35,574 nucleotides of DNA, taken from Streptomyces sp. ISL-11. Its GTDB lineage: Bacteria > Actinomycetota > Actinomycetes > Streptomycetales > Streptomycetaceae. The position numbers and the translations under genes were made by a program. Below are positions 9,246 to 17,087 of the stretch, in pieces. The DNA is taken from the NCBI RefSeq assembly GCF_018614525.1, contig NZ_JAGGOL010000026.1, positions 1 through 35,574 on the forward strand. Direction: 5' to 3'. A model generated the notes under the pieces. That model saw nothing but the letters and a program-made list of their open reading frames with translations. It searched no databases and was not told the origin of the DNA. Every line of letters starts with the position of its first letter. Positions within the stretch are counted from its first letter, which is position 1.

Positions 9246-9284
9246 CGGCCCGCGAGGCGGATCGGGCCGGATTTTGGCGGTAGC
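9246..9284 (+). repeat. Left copy of a 39-bp inverted repeat around the TetR/monooxygenase pair
   Basis: This 39-bp segment matches the reverse complement of 11356-11394 at 38 of 39 positions; the one mismatch is C at 9258. The outer end reads CGGCCCGCGAGG and the inner end TTGGCGGTAGC. The pair encloses exactly one divergent regulator/enzyme module. The 4-mer GACC abuts both ends (9243-9246 and 11394-11397) and could be a short target duplication, though in GC-rich DNA this is weak. Confidence 0.8.
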
Positions 9285-9355
9285 CCGGCGGGGTTGACGA
9301 CGGTTCGGTGACGGCGGCCCTGGTGCGGTTGGCGGGGTTCGGCAAGAGCTGAGCG

Positions 9356-10048
9356 TCACGCCCGCGGCCGGGTGAGTTTGGCGGCCACGGCGTCGAGGAC
9401 CCAGTCCAGGCCGGTCGCGAAGGATGTCTCGGCGTCCACGTCCGTGCCGTCGTACACGGCCTTGGTCAGCGCCGGGAAGCGGCCCGTGGCCAACATGCTC
9501 GTCACATGCGGGCCGTGGGCGCGCTGCCAGTCGTGCTTGGACAGGCCCGTGGCGCGCTCGGCCCGCAGGTTTGCGATCTCGCGCCTGATCGCGCCAATGA
9601 AGTAGGCGCTGACAGTCTCCACGGCGCGCATGACGGTGTCGACATCGGTGAGGCCGTCGAGGGCGGCCAGCGTGGCCTCGGTCACGGCGAGGCCGTTCGG
9701 GCCCAGGGCCGGGCGGCCGCCGAGCAGGTCGGCCAGCCATTCGTGACGGAGAGCGGCCTGCCTGGTGCGATGGGCGAGGGCGCGCAGCGCCTCCCGCCAG
9801 TCACCGGGCTGCTCCTCGGGGAGAATCTCGGCCTGGACCTCGTCCACCATGAGGTCGAACAGCTCCTCCTTGGTGGAGATGTATCTGTACAGCCGCATCG
9901 GACCGGCGTCTAGGCGGGCCGCGACCTTGCGCAACGACACTGCCTCCAGCCCGCCCTCGTCGGCCAGCGCGATGGCGGCGGCGACGATCCGCTCGCGGTC
10001 GAGCGGCAAGGGGCGAGTCGGCGGCTCCGGCCGGTCCCACACAGTCAT
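9356..10048 (-). CDS. TetR-family repressor, probably of the divergent FAD monooxygenase
   Basis: 230 residues from ATG 10048 (MTVWDRPEPPTRPLPLDRER). The HTH is at about 37-71 (VSLRKVAARLDAGPMRLYRY, then ISTKEELFDLM), typical TetR, followed by an all-helical ligand domain (WREALRALAHRTRQAALRHE; VMRAVETVSAYFIGAIRREI). The frame stays open upstream of 10048, but that sequence lies in the divergent gene and does not look coding. The start is 52 bp from the start of the monooxygenase on the other strand, so this protein most likely controls both genes from the shared gap, which contains palindromes. Inducer unknown, perhaps the enzyme's substrate. Confidence 0.88.
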   Translation of the reverse strand: MTVWDRPEPPTRPLPLDRERIVAAAIALADEGGLEAVSLRKVAARLDAGPMRLYRYISTKEELFDLMVDEVQAEILPEEQPGDWREALRALAHRTRQAALRHEWLADLLGGRPALGPNGLAVTEATLAALDGLTDVDTVMRAVETVSAYFIGAIRREIANLRAERATGLSKHDWQRAHGPHVTSMLATGRFPALTKAVYDGTDVDAETSFATGLDWVLDAVAAKLTRPRA

Positions 10049-10085
10049 GCTGACACCGTACCGTTGTGATGCACCGTATCGAGCA

Positions 10086-10101
10086 ATACAGTGTATCGAT
10101 A
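10086..10101. promoter_or_regulatory. Operator palindromes in the TetR/monooxygenase gap; possible leaderless start
   Basis: ATACA-G-TGTAT at 10086-10096 is a perfect 5-1-5 inverted repeat. It overlaps TATCGATA (10094-10101), an 8-bp palindrome that runs into the monooxygenase ATG. A related half, CGTATCGA, lies just upstream (about 10076-10083). No Shine-Dalgarno sequence precedes ATG 10101, which suggests a leaderless or near-leaderless mRNA with the repressor sitting over the promoter and start codon. Confidence 0.55.
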
Positions 10102-11219
10102 TGAGACACCGCATCGCAGTGGTCGGGAGCGGTCCTGCCGGCCTTACCTTCGCCCGCGTCCTGCACCGCCATGACCACCCCGTCACCGTCCTCGAACGCG
10201 ATCCCGCCCCCGACACCCGCCCCCCGGGCGGCACGCTGGACCTGCAGGAAGGGCTGGGCCAGCTTGCTCTGGACAAGGCGGGGCTGCTGGCGGAGTTCCA
10301 GGCGCTGTCCCGTCCCGAAGGGCAGGCCATGCGCATCCTGGACACGGCCGGGACCGTCCTGCGCGACTGGCAACCCCGGCCGGATGACCGGGCCAATCCC
10401 GAGATCGACCGCGGGCAACTCCGTGACCTGCTGCTCGGCCCTCTCGACGTCCAGTGGGGTCGGGGCGTGACGCAGGTGGTGCCGGGGACCCGGGATGGCG
10501 TACTGGTCCACTTCGCGGACGGGCGGCAGGAGACGTTCGACCTCGTGGTCGGCGCGGACGGCGCCTGGTCCCGGATCCGCCCGGCGGTCTCGTCGGCGAC
10601 ACCGCACTACACCGGCGTCACCTATGTCGAGACCTCCCTCGACGACGTCGACACCCGCCACCCTGACCTCGCCCGGTTGATCGGCGACGGTTCCGTGGCT
10701 GTGTACGGCGTGAACCGAGCTCTCGTCGCCCAGCGCAACAGCGGCGGCCACGTCAAGGTGTACGCGCAGTTCCGCGCGCCGCTGGACTGGCACACGAACC
10801 TGGATCTGGCCGACGTCGAGGCCGTGCGATCAAGCCTGCTGGCTCTGTTCGACGGCTGGGCCGCTCCCGTCCTCGAGCTCCTCCGCCACGGCACCGCTTT
10901 CGTCCACCGCCCCCTCTACGTCCTGCCCGTGTCCCACACCTGGACCCACGTCCCCGGGGTGACGCTACTGGGCGACGCCGCCCACCTGATGCCCCCATTG
11001 GGGGCGGGCGCGAACCTCGCGATGCTGGAAGGCGCCGAACTCGCCGAGTCCATCGCCACCGGCCCTGGGGATCTGGACGAGGCCGTCCGCGCCTTCGAGG
11101 AACAGATGTGGGCGCGGGCCGGCAGGTGGGCGAAGATCACGACGGCCGGTCTGGAACGCCTCGTGAGCCCGGACCCCGCCGAAGCCCTCGCCCTCTTCGA
11201 CCAAGTCCAGCCATCCTGA
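10101..11219 (+). CDS. FAD-dependent aromatic/antibiotic monooxygenase (group A flavoprotein, TetX-like)
   Basis: 372 residues. The N-terminal Rossmann motif is VVGSGPAGLTFA (G9-x-G11-x-x-G14), a middle DG-type motif sits in DLVVGADGAWSRIR, and the C-terminal FAD ribityl motif is LLGDAAHLMPPLGAGANLA with D292. These three motifs in order define class A flavin monooxygenases; the length and the PPGGTLDLQEG segment are close to the TetX-like subgroup. It would hydroxylate an aromatic or polyketide substrate using NADPH, FAD and O2 in the cytosol. It pairs with a divergent TetR gene, as resistance or catabolic hydroxylases often do. Tetracycline activity is not shown by the sequence. Confidence 0.88.
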   Translation: MRHRIAVVGSGPAGLTFARVLHRHDHPVTVLERDPAPDTRPPGGTLDLQEGLGQLALDKAGLLAEFQALSRPEGQAMRILDTAGTVLRDWQPRPDDRANPEIDRGQLRDLLLGPLDVQWGRGVTQVVPGTRDGVLVHFADGRQETFDLVVGADGAWSRIRPAVSSATPHYTGVTYVETSLDDVDTRHPDLARLIGDGSVAVYGVNRALVAQRNSGGHVKVYAQFRAPLDWHTNLDLADVEAVRSSLLALFDGWAAPVLELLRHGTAFVHRPLYVLPVSHTWTHVPGVTLLGDAAHLMPPLGAGANLAMLEGAELAESIATGPGDLDEAVRAFEEQMWARAGRWAKITTAGLERLVSPDPAEALALFDQVQPS

Positions 11220-11355
11220 CCGCCAAGCGCGAGAGCACCAGCACCAACAGCTCGCCACGGCTTCACGGGACAGTACGGGACCGCTTCGGTCCCTTCCGGC
11301 AAAACCACTGTTAGGCGAACGCACGGACGCCTGCACCGAACGCAGCCCTCAGCCC

Positions 11356-11394
11356 GCTACCGCCAAAATCCGGCCCGATCCTCCTCGCGGGCCG
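11356..11394 (-). repeat. Right copy of the 39-bp inverted repeat
   Basis: Reverse complement of 9246-9284 with one mismatch. It lies 137 bp after the monooxygenase stop and 55 bp from the integrase-associated remnant. The enclosed segment of about 2.15 kb has no transposase, so if it is a mobile unit it would move in trans. Confidence 0.8.
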
Positions 11395-11448
11395 ACCCGA
11401 CTCCGACAGCGAGGCCGTTTCCCATCACCTCTCGTCAGAGTCATTGGC

Positions 11449-11730
11449 TCAGCGATGGGGCCTCTTGCCGTGGATGCTCGTGATCTTGGAAGCGCTCTCC
11501 AGAGCCTCTCGAAGTCGTTCGTTGGTCAGGGCGGGGGGTTGGAGTTGGGCCGTTGCGAGGGCCAGCTCGGAGGCCAGCTCTTGGTTGCGGCGGCGGAGCT
11601 TCGCGTTCCTGGCGATGAGCCTGTCGCTGTCGGTGCCGATGCCGACGATCTCGGCGGTCGCGGCCAGGACGTCGACGTGCCGGTCAACGCTGGTTCGGTC
11701 GCATCGCAGAGTGCGGGCGAGGTGTCCATA
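11449..11730 (-). pseudogene. HTH/coiled-coil accessory protein of an integrase module, 3' fragment
   Basis: From the TGA at 11449-11451 (minus strand) the open frame reads upstream as GHLARTLRCDRTSVDRHVDV, then LAATAEIVGIGTD, then a long heptad-like stretch (RLIARNAKLRRRNQELASEL) and a basic tail ending GKRPHR. An HTH followed by a coiled coil is the look of the small accessory genes (DUF6262/TnpC-like) encoded beside multi-recombinase elements. No start codon is found: the frame merges into integrase-like sequence near 11735. I call it a truncated neighbour of the integrase remnant. Family name uncertain. Confidence 0.5.
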
Positions 11731-11734
11731 AGTG

Positions 11735-12135
11735 CGCGGACGTGGAGCCCGATGTCCGCGATGTCGTCCGGCTGCCGGAAGATGTCGGTGCGGGTGGCCC
11801 GCCAGTGGCCGTCAGCGGCCAGGACGTCGGGAGCGAACTCGTCGATGAACTTCACGGCCCAACCCAAGAGGGGCCCCACGGCTTCCTCGGGGAGCCGGTC
11901 AGTGGCGTTCTCGCAGTGGCGGACTGCCTTTGACTCGCCCACCCTTGAAGGTGGTGCGGGTCGAAGGACAGTGCGTGTTCATCGAGGTGGGACCGCCAGC
12001 GCCAGAGAATGCGGACGACGCCGCGGGCGAGTGTCCGGCGGTCGGAGGACCGGGGATAGACCACGGTGAGGCGCTCGCGGTAGTCGTTCAGGTCGTCCGG
12101 GGTCAGGGTGGACAGGTCCGTGCGGTGCCGTGTCG
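11735..12135 (-). pseudogene. Tyrosine integrase remnant, frameshifted and truncated at both ends
   Basis: Minus-strand translation gives DLSTLTPDDLNDYRERLTVV then RRTLARGVVRILWRWRSHLD and HALSFDPHHLQGW, and after a frameshift near 11937 GESKAVRHCENATDRLPEEA followed by VGPLLGWAVKFIDEFAPDVL. This is the N-terminal and middle part of the long tyrosine recombinases found in Streptomyces integrative elements (compare the usual NRTPRIPEDVIGPLLRWALK-type text). The catalytic R-H-R-Y region is missing. The 5' end stops abruptly near 12135, where a Nudix fragment on the other strand begins. A dead mobile-element remnant. Confidence 0.72.
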
Positions 12136-12145
12136 TCGATCCAGG

Positions 12146-12479
12146 CGAGCTGATGGCGGAGGCCGCCGCCAGTGAGGCCGAGGAAGAGATCGGAGTCCGG
12201 GTCCGGGGGCTGAACGCGACGTACGTGCTCAACAAGGTCTACGACGACGGCCCGCCCGTGATCGGCTGGTACTTCCACACCAAGGAGTGGGACGGCACGC
12301 CGTCCAACCGTGAGCCCGATCGCTGCTCCGCGCTCACGTGGGCGGCGCCGCCGACTGTGGACCTTCAGGCCGAATGGACGGACCGGCTCGCGGTGCAGGA
12401 GTGGATGAAGGGCGCGGTGGCCGGGCGGATGTGGCCCGGCGGCGCGGGTAACGGACCCGCACCTGCGCCAACGAGGTAA
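12146..12479 (+). pseudogene. Nudix hydrolase fragment
   Basis: The frame carries the second half of a Nudix box, ASEAEEEIGV, then VLNKVYDDGPPVIGWYFHTK and EWDGTPSNREPDRCSALTWA, which matches the part of NUDIX hydrolases after the box. The beta-strands before the box and its first G-x5-E half are missing, so it cannot be a working enzyme. After TWA the sequence (VDLQAEWTDRLAVQEWMKGA) is only loosely like a Nudix C-terminus. It abuts the integrase remnant near 12140, a probable recombination junction. Stop is TAA at 12477-12479. Confidence 0.65.
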
Positions 12480-12654
12480 TTCACTTGGGACCCGTATGTC
12501 AGCATGTCTGGCTTGACTCCCCGGATCAACCGCTCGAGCGGTGAGCAGCACACCCGGCTGCACCCGCCTTCGCGTGCAGGGGCGCAGGACTGGGCAGCGG
12601 AACGCCGCACTGCCCCTTGCCCCGAGAAGCCGGCCCAGCCGTCGAAGGATCGGT

Positions 12655-13425
12655 TCAGCTGTGAGACAGGCCGGCCGCGAGGTTCCTCTCTGCCAGGGCT
12701 TCGATGCGCGCCGAGTGCACGGTCTCCGTGGCCTTCGGCGGCTTGACTGAGGCCGGCTCGCCGTAAGCGTGGAACTGGAAGTCGACCGGTTCAGGGGCGA
12801 CCGTGGGCATGTCCACCACTATCTTGCGGGCGTAGGGCTTCCCGTCGGCCTTGGCGTAGACCGTCACCGAGTTGCCCCGTTCGCCCTGGCGAAGAGGGAT
12901 GAGACGCTCACCCTGCTCAGTGACCTCGGCGTCGCGGAACGCCCCCTTGCCCGGTGCCGTCATTTTGTCGGCGATTTCGTGCACGGCAGCCAGGGCACAC
13001 GTCTCAACCATGCTTTTGCGGATCTTGCCGTCATGGCTCAGCTCCAGCCATTTGCCGTGCAACTCCTTGTACAGCTGCGCACCCTCCGGGCTGGCACCCG
13101 CGTCCAGGTAGGTGTCACTCCAGCTCATCCAGGTACGACCGCCGTGGTCGACAAGGACACGGAAGAGCTCGTTCTGGGCAACGACACGGCAGTTGTTTTC
13201 GCGGTCCACGGAGATCTCGACACGCCCTCCCATGGCCACCGCGGCCTTGGTCGAGACCTGGACCGACGGCGCATCCTTGAACAGCTGAAGGGACCGCGAC
13301 AGCAGCTCAGCGTTCGCGCGCGCCTTATCCGCATCCGCGCTCTGGGCCCCGCTTTCGCAAGCGGTCAGCGTCAGCGTCGCCCCCACCGCACCCAGTACGG
13401 CCAGCCGTCCTGCCTTACCTCTCAC
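12655..13425 (-). CDS. Lipoprotein of unknown function (LolA/LppX-like look)
   Basis: 256 residues. The start is most likely GTG 13425, with GGTGGGG five bases upstream; the adjacent GTG at 13428 is the alternative. A basic n-region (VRGKAGR), a hydrophobic stretch and lipobox LTAC with Cys23 predict a lipid-anchored exported protein. The mature part reads AELLSRSLQLFKDAPSVQVS, GGRVEISVDRENNCRVVAQN and WLELSHDGKIRKSMVETCAL. The pattern of a Ser/Val-rich first strand after a helix, then repeated beta segments, resembles the LolA/LppX/LprG fold of actinobacterial lipoproteins. Two further Cys residues could pair. No functional neighbour: it stands alone between remnants. Existence confident, fold tentative. 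Confidence 0.75.
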   Translation of the reverse strand: MRGKAGRLAVLGAVGATLTLTACESGAQSADADKARANAELLSRSLQLFKDAPSVQVSTKAAVAMGGRVEISVDRENNCRVVAQNELFRVLVDHGGRTWMSWSDTYLDAGASPEGAQLYKELHGKWLELSHDGKIRKSMVETCALAAVHEIADKMTAPGKGAFRDAEVTEQGERLIPLRQGERGNSVTVYAKADGKPYARKIVVDMPTVAPEPVDFQFHAYGEPASVKPPKATETVHSARIEALAERNLAAGLSHS

Positions 13426-13949
13426 CACAGCCCCACCCTTTCCCCACCAAAACTTCACTGACACCAACCTACTGATCACCAACCGAACACCGCCAACGAA
13501 CCGAACCAGACAGGCCACCCGATGCCCGCACTCCACGCAGGCGCCATCGCCGAAGGCGGTCGGCGGCCAGAAGGCGGCAGCCGTCCCTACGCCGTAGTCC
13601 TGGACGAGCAGCGCGAGGACTGCTCCTGGTCGCGCACCACATGGCGGCCCTGTGGCTTCGGCTGGCGGTTGGGCGAGGACCCGTGGCGCACCGCCGGCCG
13701 CGAATGCCCTGAGGAAGTGCGCACCAAGGCTGTGCCAGCGTCGGTGCCGCGGCGGGAATGCCGGTTGCCGGGCTGCGGTCTCGGAGCCCGACCGTGTTCG
13801 GCGACCTGTTCTTGCACGAGGCGGAACGGCCCGCCGCCGGGGTGTTGCGCAGCTATACAAGGACACCGTCCGGTTCGCGCCGATACCGATCTCCCTGGCG
13901 ACAGCACCGGGCAGGCCAACTTCGACCCTGCCGGGTGCACCCCGTCCGC

Positions 13950-14003
13950 CTGGCCGCTCGCCTGGCCGCTCGCCTGGCCGCTCGCCTGGCCGCTCGCCTG
14001 GCC
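13950..14003 (+). repeat. 12-bp tandem repeat, 4.5 perfect copies
   Basis: The unit CTGGCCGCTCGC repeats perfectly at 13950, 13962, 13974 and 13986, with a half unit at 13998-14003. The unit length is a multiple of three, so it would encode a 4-residue repeat in any frame, but no supported gene covers it. Copy number is likely to vary between strains. Confidence 0.9.
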
Positions 14004-14330
14004 GACGGCAGGCGGACGTCATGGCTGCTGACGTCCACGCTGGCGAGCGGACGAGAGGCTTCCTGCCGGATGTGTCAGTGCTGGATGGGAGGGTGTGGGG
14101 CGGGGGCGGTGGCACGTGCCGCTCAATCAGCACGGAGGGGGCAGCATGGCAGCCCAGGCAGCCGCAGGCGGTGCCTCCGGTGACCTGTGCGCTCGCTCAC
14201 ATACTCGTTCCCCTGGGCCTGCAACGCCCTACCCCGACAGCACGCGCTTGCCGGAGCAGGCGCGGATTGCTGTACCCGCAGGCCGCTGGAGAATCCGTGC
14301 GTTCCATGCGACCGGCAAGTTCCCCTGGGT

Positions 14331-14364
14331 CGGTGTGATCCACCTGGGCCGGTGTGATCCACCT
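14331..14364 (+). repeat. 15-bp direct repeat with 19-bp period
   Basis: CGGTGTGATCCACCT occurs at 14331-14345 and 14350-14364. Each copy contains GGTG-TGATC-CACC, an inverted repeat around GATC. Two palindromic boxes spaced about two helical turns apart could be a protein-binding site, but no promoter or gene start is close. Confidence 0.8.
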
Positions 14365-14489
14365 CGTTGAGGAACCGGAGCTCGGCGCCGTGAGAGCCGG
14401 CCGGCTTTTCGGCGAGACGGGCGGGAGGCCGGTCGACGGGCAGGACCAGGGCGACGCGGGTGTCACCGCGCTCCAGGGCCGCCCAACCG

Positions 14490-16451
14490 TCATGCCGGGC
14501 TGTGTGGTGAGCGACGGCCGGTGAGCCAGCGGTCCAGGGCGGCGCGCAAGTACGGCGGCGTCCGGTACCCGTCGAGATCGGCTGGGTCGACAAATCGCAG
14601 CTGACGCCCCTCGCCAATGCGCAGATCCTCGACGCGGCCGTCGTAGGGGATGGCGAAGATGCTGATGAGCTGCTGGGAGCCGTCACGGTCCCAGACCCGC
14701 TCGACAAACTCCGCCTCCCCGGGCACCGGCAAGCGGGCCTCCTCCCACAGCTCCCGGCGCAACGCCTCGTACGACAACTCCCCGGGCTCCGCTCCGCAGC
14801 CGAGCAGAGACCAGTACTCAGGCCAGTCCGGGGCGTGCTCATCGCGCTCGTGCAGCAACAGTGCACCGTCGACCCGCCGGTGGATGATGGCGACCGCTCC
14901 CTCGGCCAGTGGCCGTCCGTTGATGAGCTCGACTCCGCCCGCGTGCGCTTCGCGGATTGCCAGACACGTCTGCACACGCGGGAGAAGCCTCTCCAGCAGT
15001 ACCCCTGGCAATTCCTCCGCCGCCATGAACTGGCACTGTTCCCATTCGTGCGGCGGCAGACGGATCGCCGCGATGTCAGCCTCCTCCAGCACTCCGCCGT
15101 CGTAGGCGTAGACAACTTCGGCCGGGGCTGGGTGAGCGCTGCTCCAGTCGATGGCCAGCAGCGGCCCGATCGCACAGTCCAGTCCGAGCTCTTCACGCAC
15201 CTCGCGGGCGGCCGCCTGACGGGGACTCTCTCCCGCGTCGCTGTCGACGCCCCCGCCCGGCATGATCCATCGGGCGGCCGACCGGTGGACGGGCTTGACG
15301 ATCAGCACCCGCCCGCGGCGGTCGGTGAAGAGCACCATCGCGGTGGCCACATTCTTGGGCCGCATCGCGATGTGATCCCTCGGGGCCACACCCCCGGGGC
15401 GGGCTTCGAGTTCCGCCCGGCGGGCGGCCGGGATACCGACCGGGGAGCCGATCTGCGCCACACCGTGGTCCAGATGTGCGACCCCTCCGGCCGCCAGCGC
15501 GCGCAAGCCGGCCATCACCCGCAGCCCCGCCCGCTCGGGCAGCCGCACCAGCGCCTCCTCGGGCATCAGCCAGTGCACAGCGCGCACCTCCCCGTCGGTG
15601 AACCGCATGCCCTCCACCTGCTGCGGGGAGAGGGGACCGACAGCGAAGACCTGTACTTCCAGGGCCCGGCCGTGAATGTTCGTCCCCGCGCTGTCGACCG
15701 CCAGCAGCCGGCCGACCGGCACCTCACCCAGGCCGAGCTCCTCGTCGATCTCCCGCGCCGCGCCCTGTGCCGCGCTCTCGTGAGCCAGCACCATGCCACC
15801 CGGCAGCCCGTAGGGGCTGCCGTCGCTGTGCTGGTAGGTGTGTTCCAGCACCAGGACCTGCCCCTGCTCATCGGTGATCAGCGCGGTGGCGGCCACCATG
15901 GGCGAAGGCAGCGTCGCGTAATAGTCCCGGCCCGAGGCGGGCAAGGGTTGGCCGTCGCGAAGGTAGGCGGTGTGCGCACCGCGTTCGGCCTCCAGCGCAG
16001 CGAGAACCCGTAGCCGCAGCGGCTCCGGAAACCGTGCCAGCGCTGTCTCCTCCGGCACGAACTCGGCCGCCCGGATCTCCGCTCGCTGCAACACCAGGCC
16101 ACCGGCCCGAACGGGCTCCTCCAGGCGGGCGGCGAAGAGGAACACCAGGACGGGCCTGCCGGATCCGGCAAAGGGGGTCAGGTCGTCCACGGCCAGCAGC
16201 CGGCCGATCCGCAGCCCCCGCAGCCCCAGCTCCTCCTCCGCCTCCCGGGCGAGCGCCGTCAGCAGGCCCTCGTGCTCCACGAAGCCGCCGACGATGTCCC
16301 AGCCCGGCTTGTACGTCGGCTCGACGATCAGCAGCCGGCCGCTTTCATCCCGTACGAGCGCGTCGACTGCGACCAGCGGCGCGGGAAGGCCTCGCAAGTA
16401 GCGCGCGAAGTCCGGGTCCTCGGGCGGGATGCCGGAGGCGGACAAGGTCAT
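14490..16451 (-). CDS. Protein with four tandem Nudix domains
   Basis: 653 residues from ATG 16451, preceded by a clear GGGGAGG site; an ATG at 16517 in frame lacks one. Four Nudix domains follow one another. Box 1 (55-77) and box 2 (219-241) are complete G-x5-E-x7-REUxEExGU motifs. Box 3 (about 400-424) keeps REVREELGL but has a longer loop before its glutamate. Box 4 (about 551-574) keeps E558 and R566-E567 and E570-E571 but replaces the final glycine region with EARL. Each domain has the usual preceding strand (for example RLLIVEPTYKPGWDIVGG). Nudix enzymes split nucleoside diphosphates linked to other groups; most have one domain of about 150 residues. Four in one chain is unusual. Substrate unknown. 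Confidence 0.92.
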   Translation of the reverse strand: MTLSASGIPPEDPDFARYLRGLPAPLVAVDALVRDESGRLLIVEPTYKPGWDIVGGFVEHEGLLTALAREAEEELGLRGLRIGRLLAVDDLTPFAGSGRPVLVFLFAARLEEPVRAGGLVLQRAEIRAAEFVPEETALARFPEPLRLRVLAALEAERGAHTAYLRDGQPLPASGRDYYATLPSPMVAATALITDEQGQVLVLEHTYQHSDGSPYGLPGGMVLAHESAAQGAAREIDEELGLGEVPVGRLLAVDSAGTNIHGRALEVQVFAVGPLSPQQVEGMRFTDGEVRAVHWLMPEEALVRLPERAGLRVMAGLRALAAGGVAHLDHGVAQIGSPVGIPAARRAELEARPGGVAPRDHIAMRPKNVATAMVLFTDRRGRVLIVKPVHRSAARWIMPGGGVDSDAGESPRQAAAREVREELGLDCAIGPLLAIDWSSAHPAPAEVVYAYDGGVLEEADIAAIRLPPHEWEQCQFMAAEELPGVLLERLLPRVQTCLAIREAHAGGVELINGRPLAEGAVAIIHRRVDGALLLHERDEHAPDWPEYWSLLGCGAEPGELSYEALRRELWEEARLPVPGEAEFVERVWDRDGSQQLISIFAIPYDGRVEDLRIGEGRQLRFVDPADLDGYRTPPYLRAALDRWLTGRRSPHSPA

Positions 16452-16478
16452 CGAACCTCCCCGGTGGACGACGGTGCA

Positions 16479-16752
16479 CACGGGCCCCGGGAACCCGACC
16501 TGGCCAACACCTTCCAAGGCGCCCGGTTCGGACGATCAGTACAAGAGCTCAACGAGTTCACCCGAGCCTACGGTTACGACCTGAGCGCCTGGCCCGGTTT
16601 CACGGTACTCACGCGAATACGCGACCTGCACACACTCGGATCCTTCATCAAGCGAGCCGACGCCGGCGACACAGAAGCCGAGGAGCAGCTCCAGCAACCG
16701 TCTCGACACGCTGCGCCACGGCGACCTTCAAGCGCTATGGAACATCTACTGA
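16479..16752 (+). pseudogene. Aminoglycoside-phosphotransferase-family C-terminal fragment
   Basis: The frame reads HGPREPDLANT, then LNEFTRAYGYDLSAWPGFTV and LTRIRDLHTLGSFIKRADAG, then after a frameshift near 16700 RLDTLRHGDLQALWNIY before TGA 16750-16752. This is the C-terminal tail of Streptomyces APH-type phosphotransferases (compare the usual GPREWDL ... YGYDV-x-W-x-GF-x-VLR). The whole N-lobe and the catalytic HGD region are missing. The fragment starts 28 bp upstream of the Nudix start on the opposite strand, another junction of unrelated genes. Confidence 0.7.
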
Positions 16753-16789
16753 CCTTGGCTGAGGCCGCGTACCTCTTCCCCGACGCCGA

Positions 16790-17087
16790 GGACGTCCAAG
16801 GCTCGGCCAGGAGGAGCTCCGGACGGCGGGGGAGACGATGCCGGTGCCGAGGAGTGCCGATGAACTGGTGGCCGGGATCGCCTCCCTCGTGGAGCGACGG
16901 CCCGTGGGAGACGGGCGACGGCGCTCCCTCGCGCGTTACGCGTGCGCCGTGGAGAGCGCGCGCCATCCCGAGCTCCGGGAGATTCTCGTGCCGCGCGAGA
17001 ACGCGGCGCGGCGGCGCGAGGCGTTGGATGCCGTACGCGACTTCCTGGCCGCGCGAGGCGTCGCGGATGTCGAGGGTCGTACCCTCA
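16790..17087 (+). pseudogene. TetR-family regulator C-terminal fragment
   Basis: The frame containing ATG 16838 reads RLGQEELRTAGETMPVPRSA, DELVAGIASLVERRPVGDGR and RYACAVESARHPELREILVP, then RENAARRREALDAVRDFLAA. The phrase ESARHPELREILVPRE is typical of the ligand-binding half of Streptomyces TetR regulators. The DNA-binding HTH is absent. It runs without a clean stop into the glycoside hydrolase remnant. Confidence 0.55.

Larger units (their letters stand above)
13426..14489. other. About 1 kb without a convincing gene
   Basis: Open frames occur on all strands because of GC content, but none has a credible start plus recognisable protein text. Codon use drifts between frames. The stretch carries a 12-bp tandem repeat (13950-14003) and a 15-bp direct repeat (14331-14364). 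It may be decayed coding sequence; a phrase like LYKDTVRFAPIPISLA (+ strand, near 13850-13900) looks protein-like but could not be placed. Confidence 0.5.

Noticed and set aside
10101..11219. Assignment as the tetracycline-inactivating TetX
   Set aside because: General group A flavoprotein motifs are present, but nothing in the sequence fixes tetracycline as the substrate, so no gene symbol is given.
9243..11397. GACC as a proven target-site duplication of the inverted-repeat unit
   Set aside because: Only four bases in GC-rich DNA, and exact repeat ends are uncertain; kept as a hint, not a feature.
13950..14003. CRISPR-like array
   Set aside because: Units are contiguous 12-mers without spacers and no cas genes are present.
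13426..14133. N-terminal extension of the lipoprotein frame up to 14133
   Set aside because: The frame is open, but the signal peptide and lipobox begin at 13425 with a ribosome site, and upstream text is repetitive and non-protein-like.
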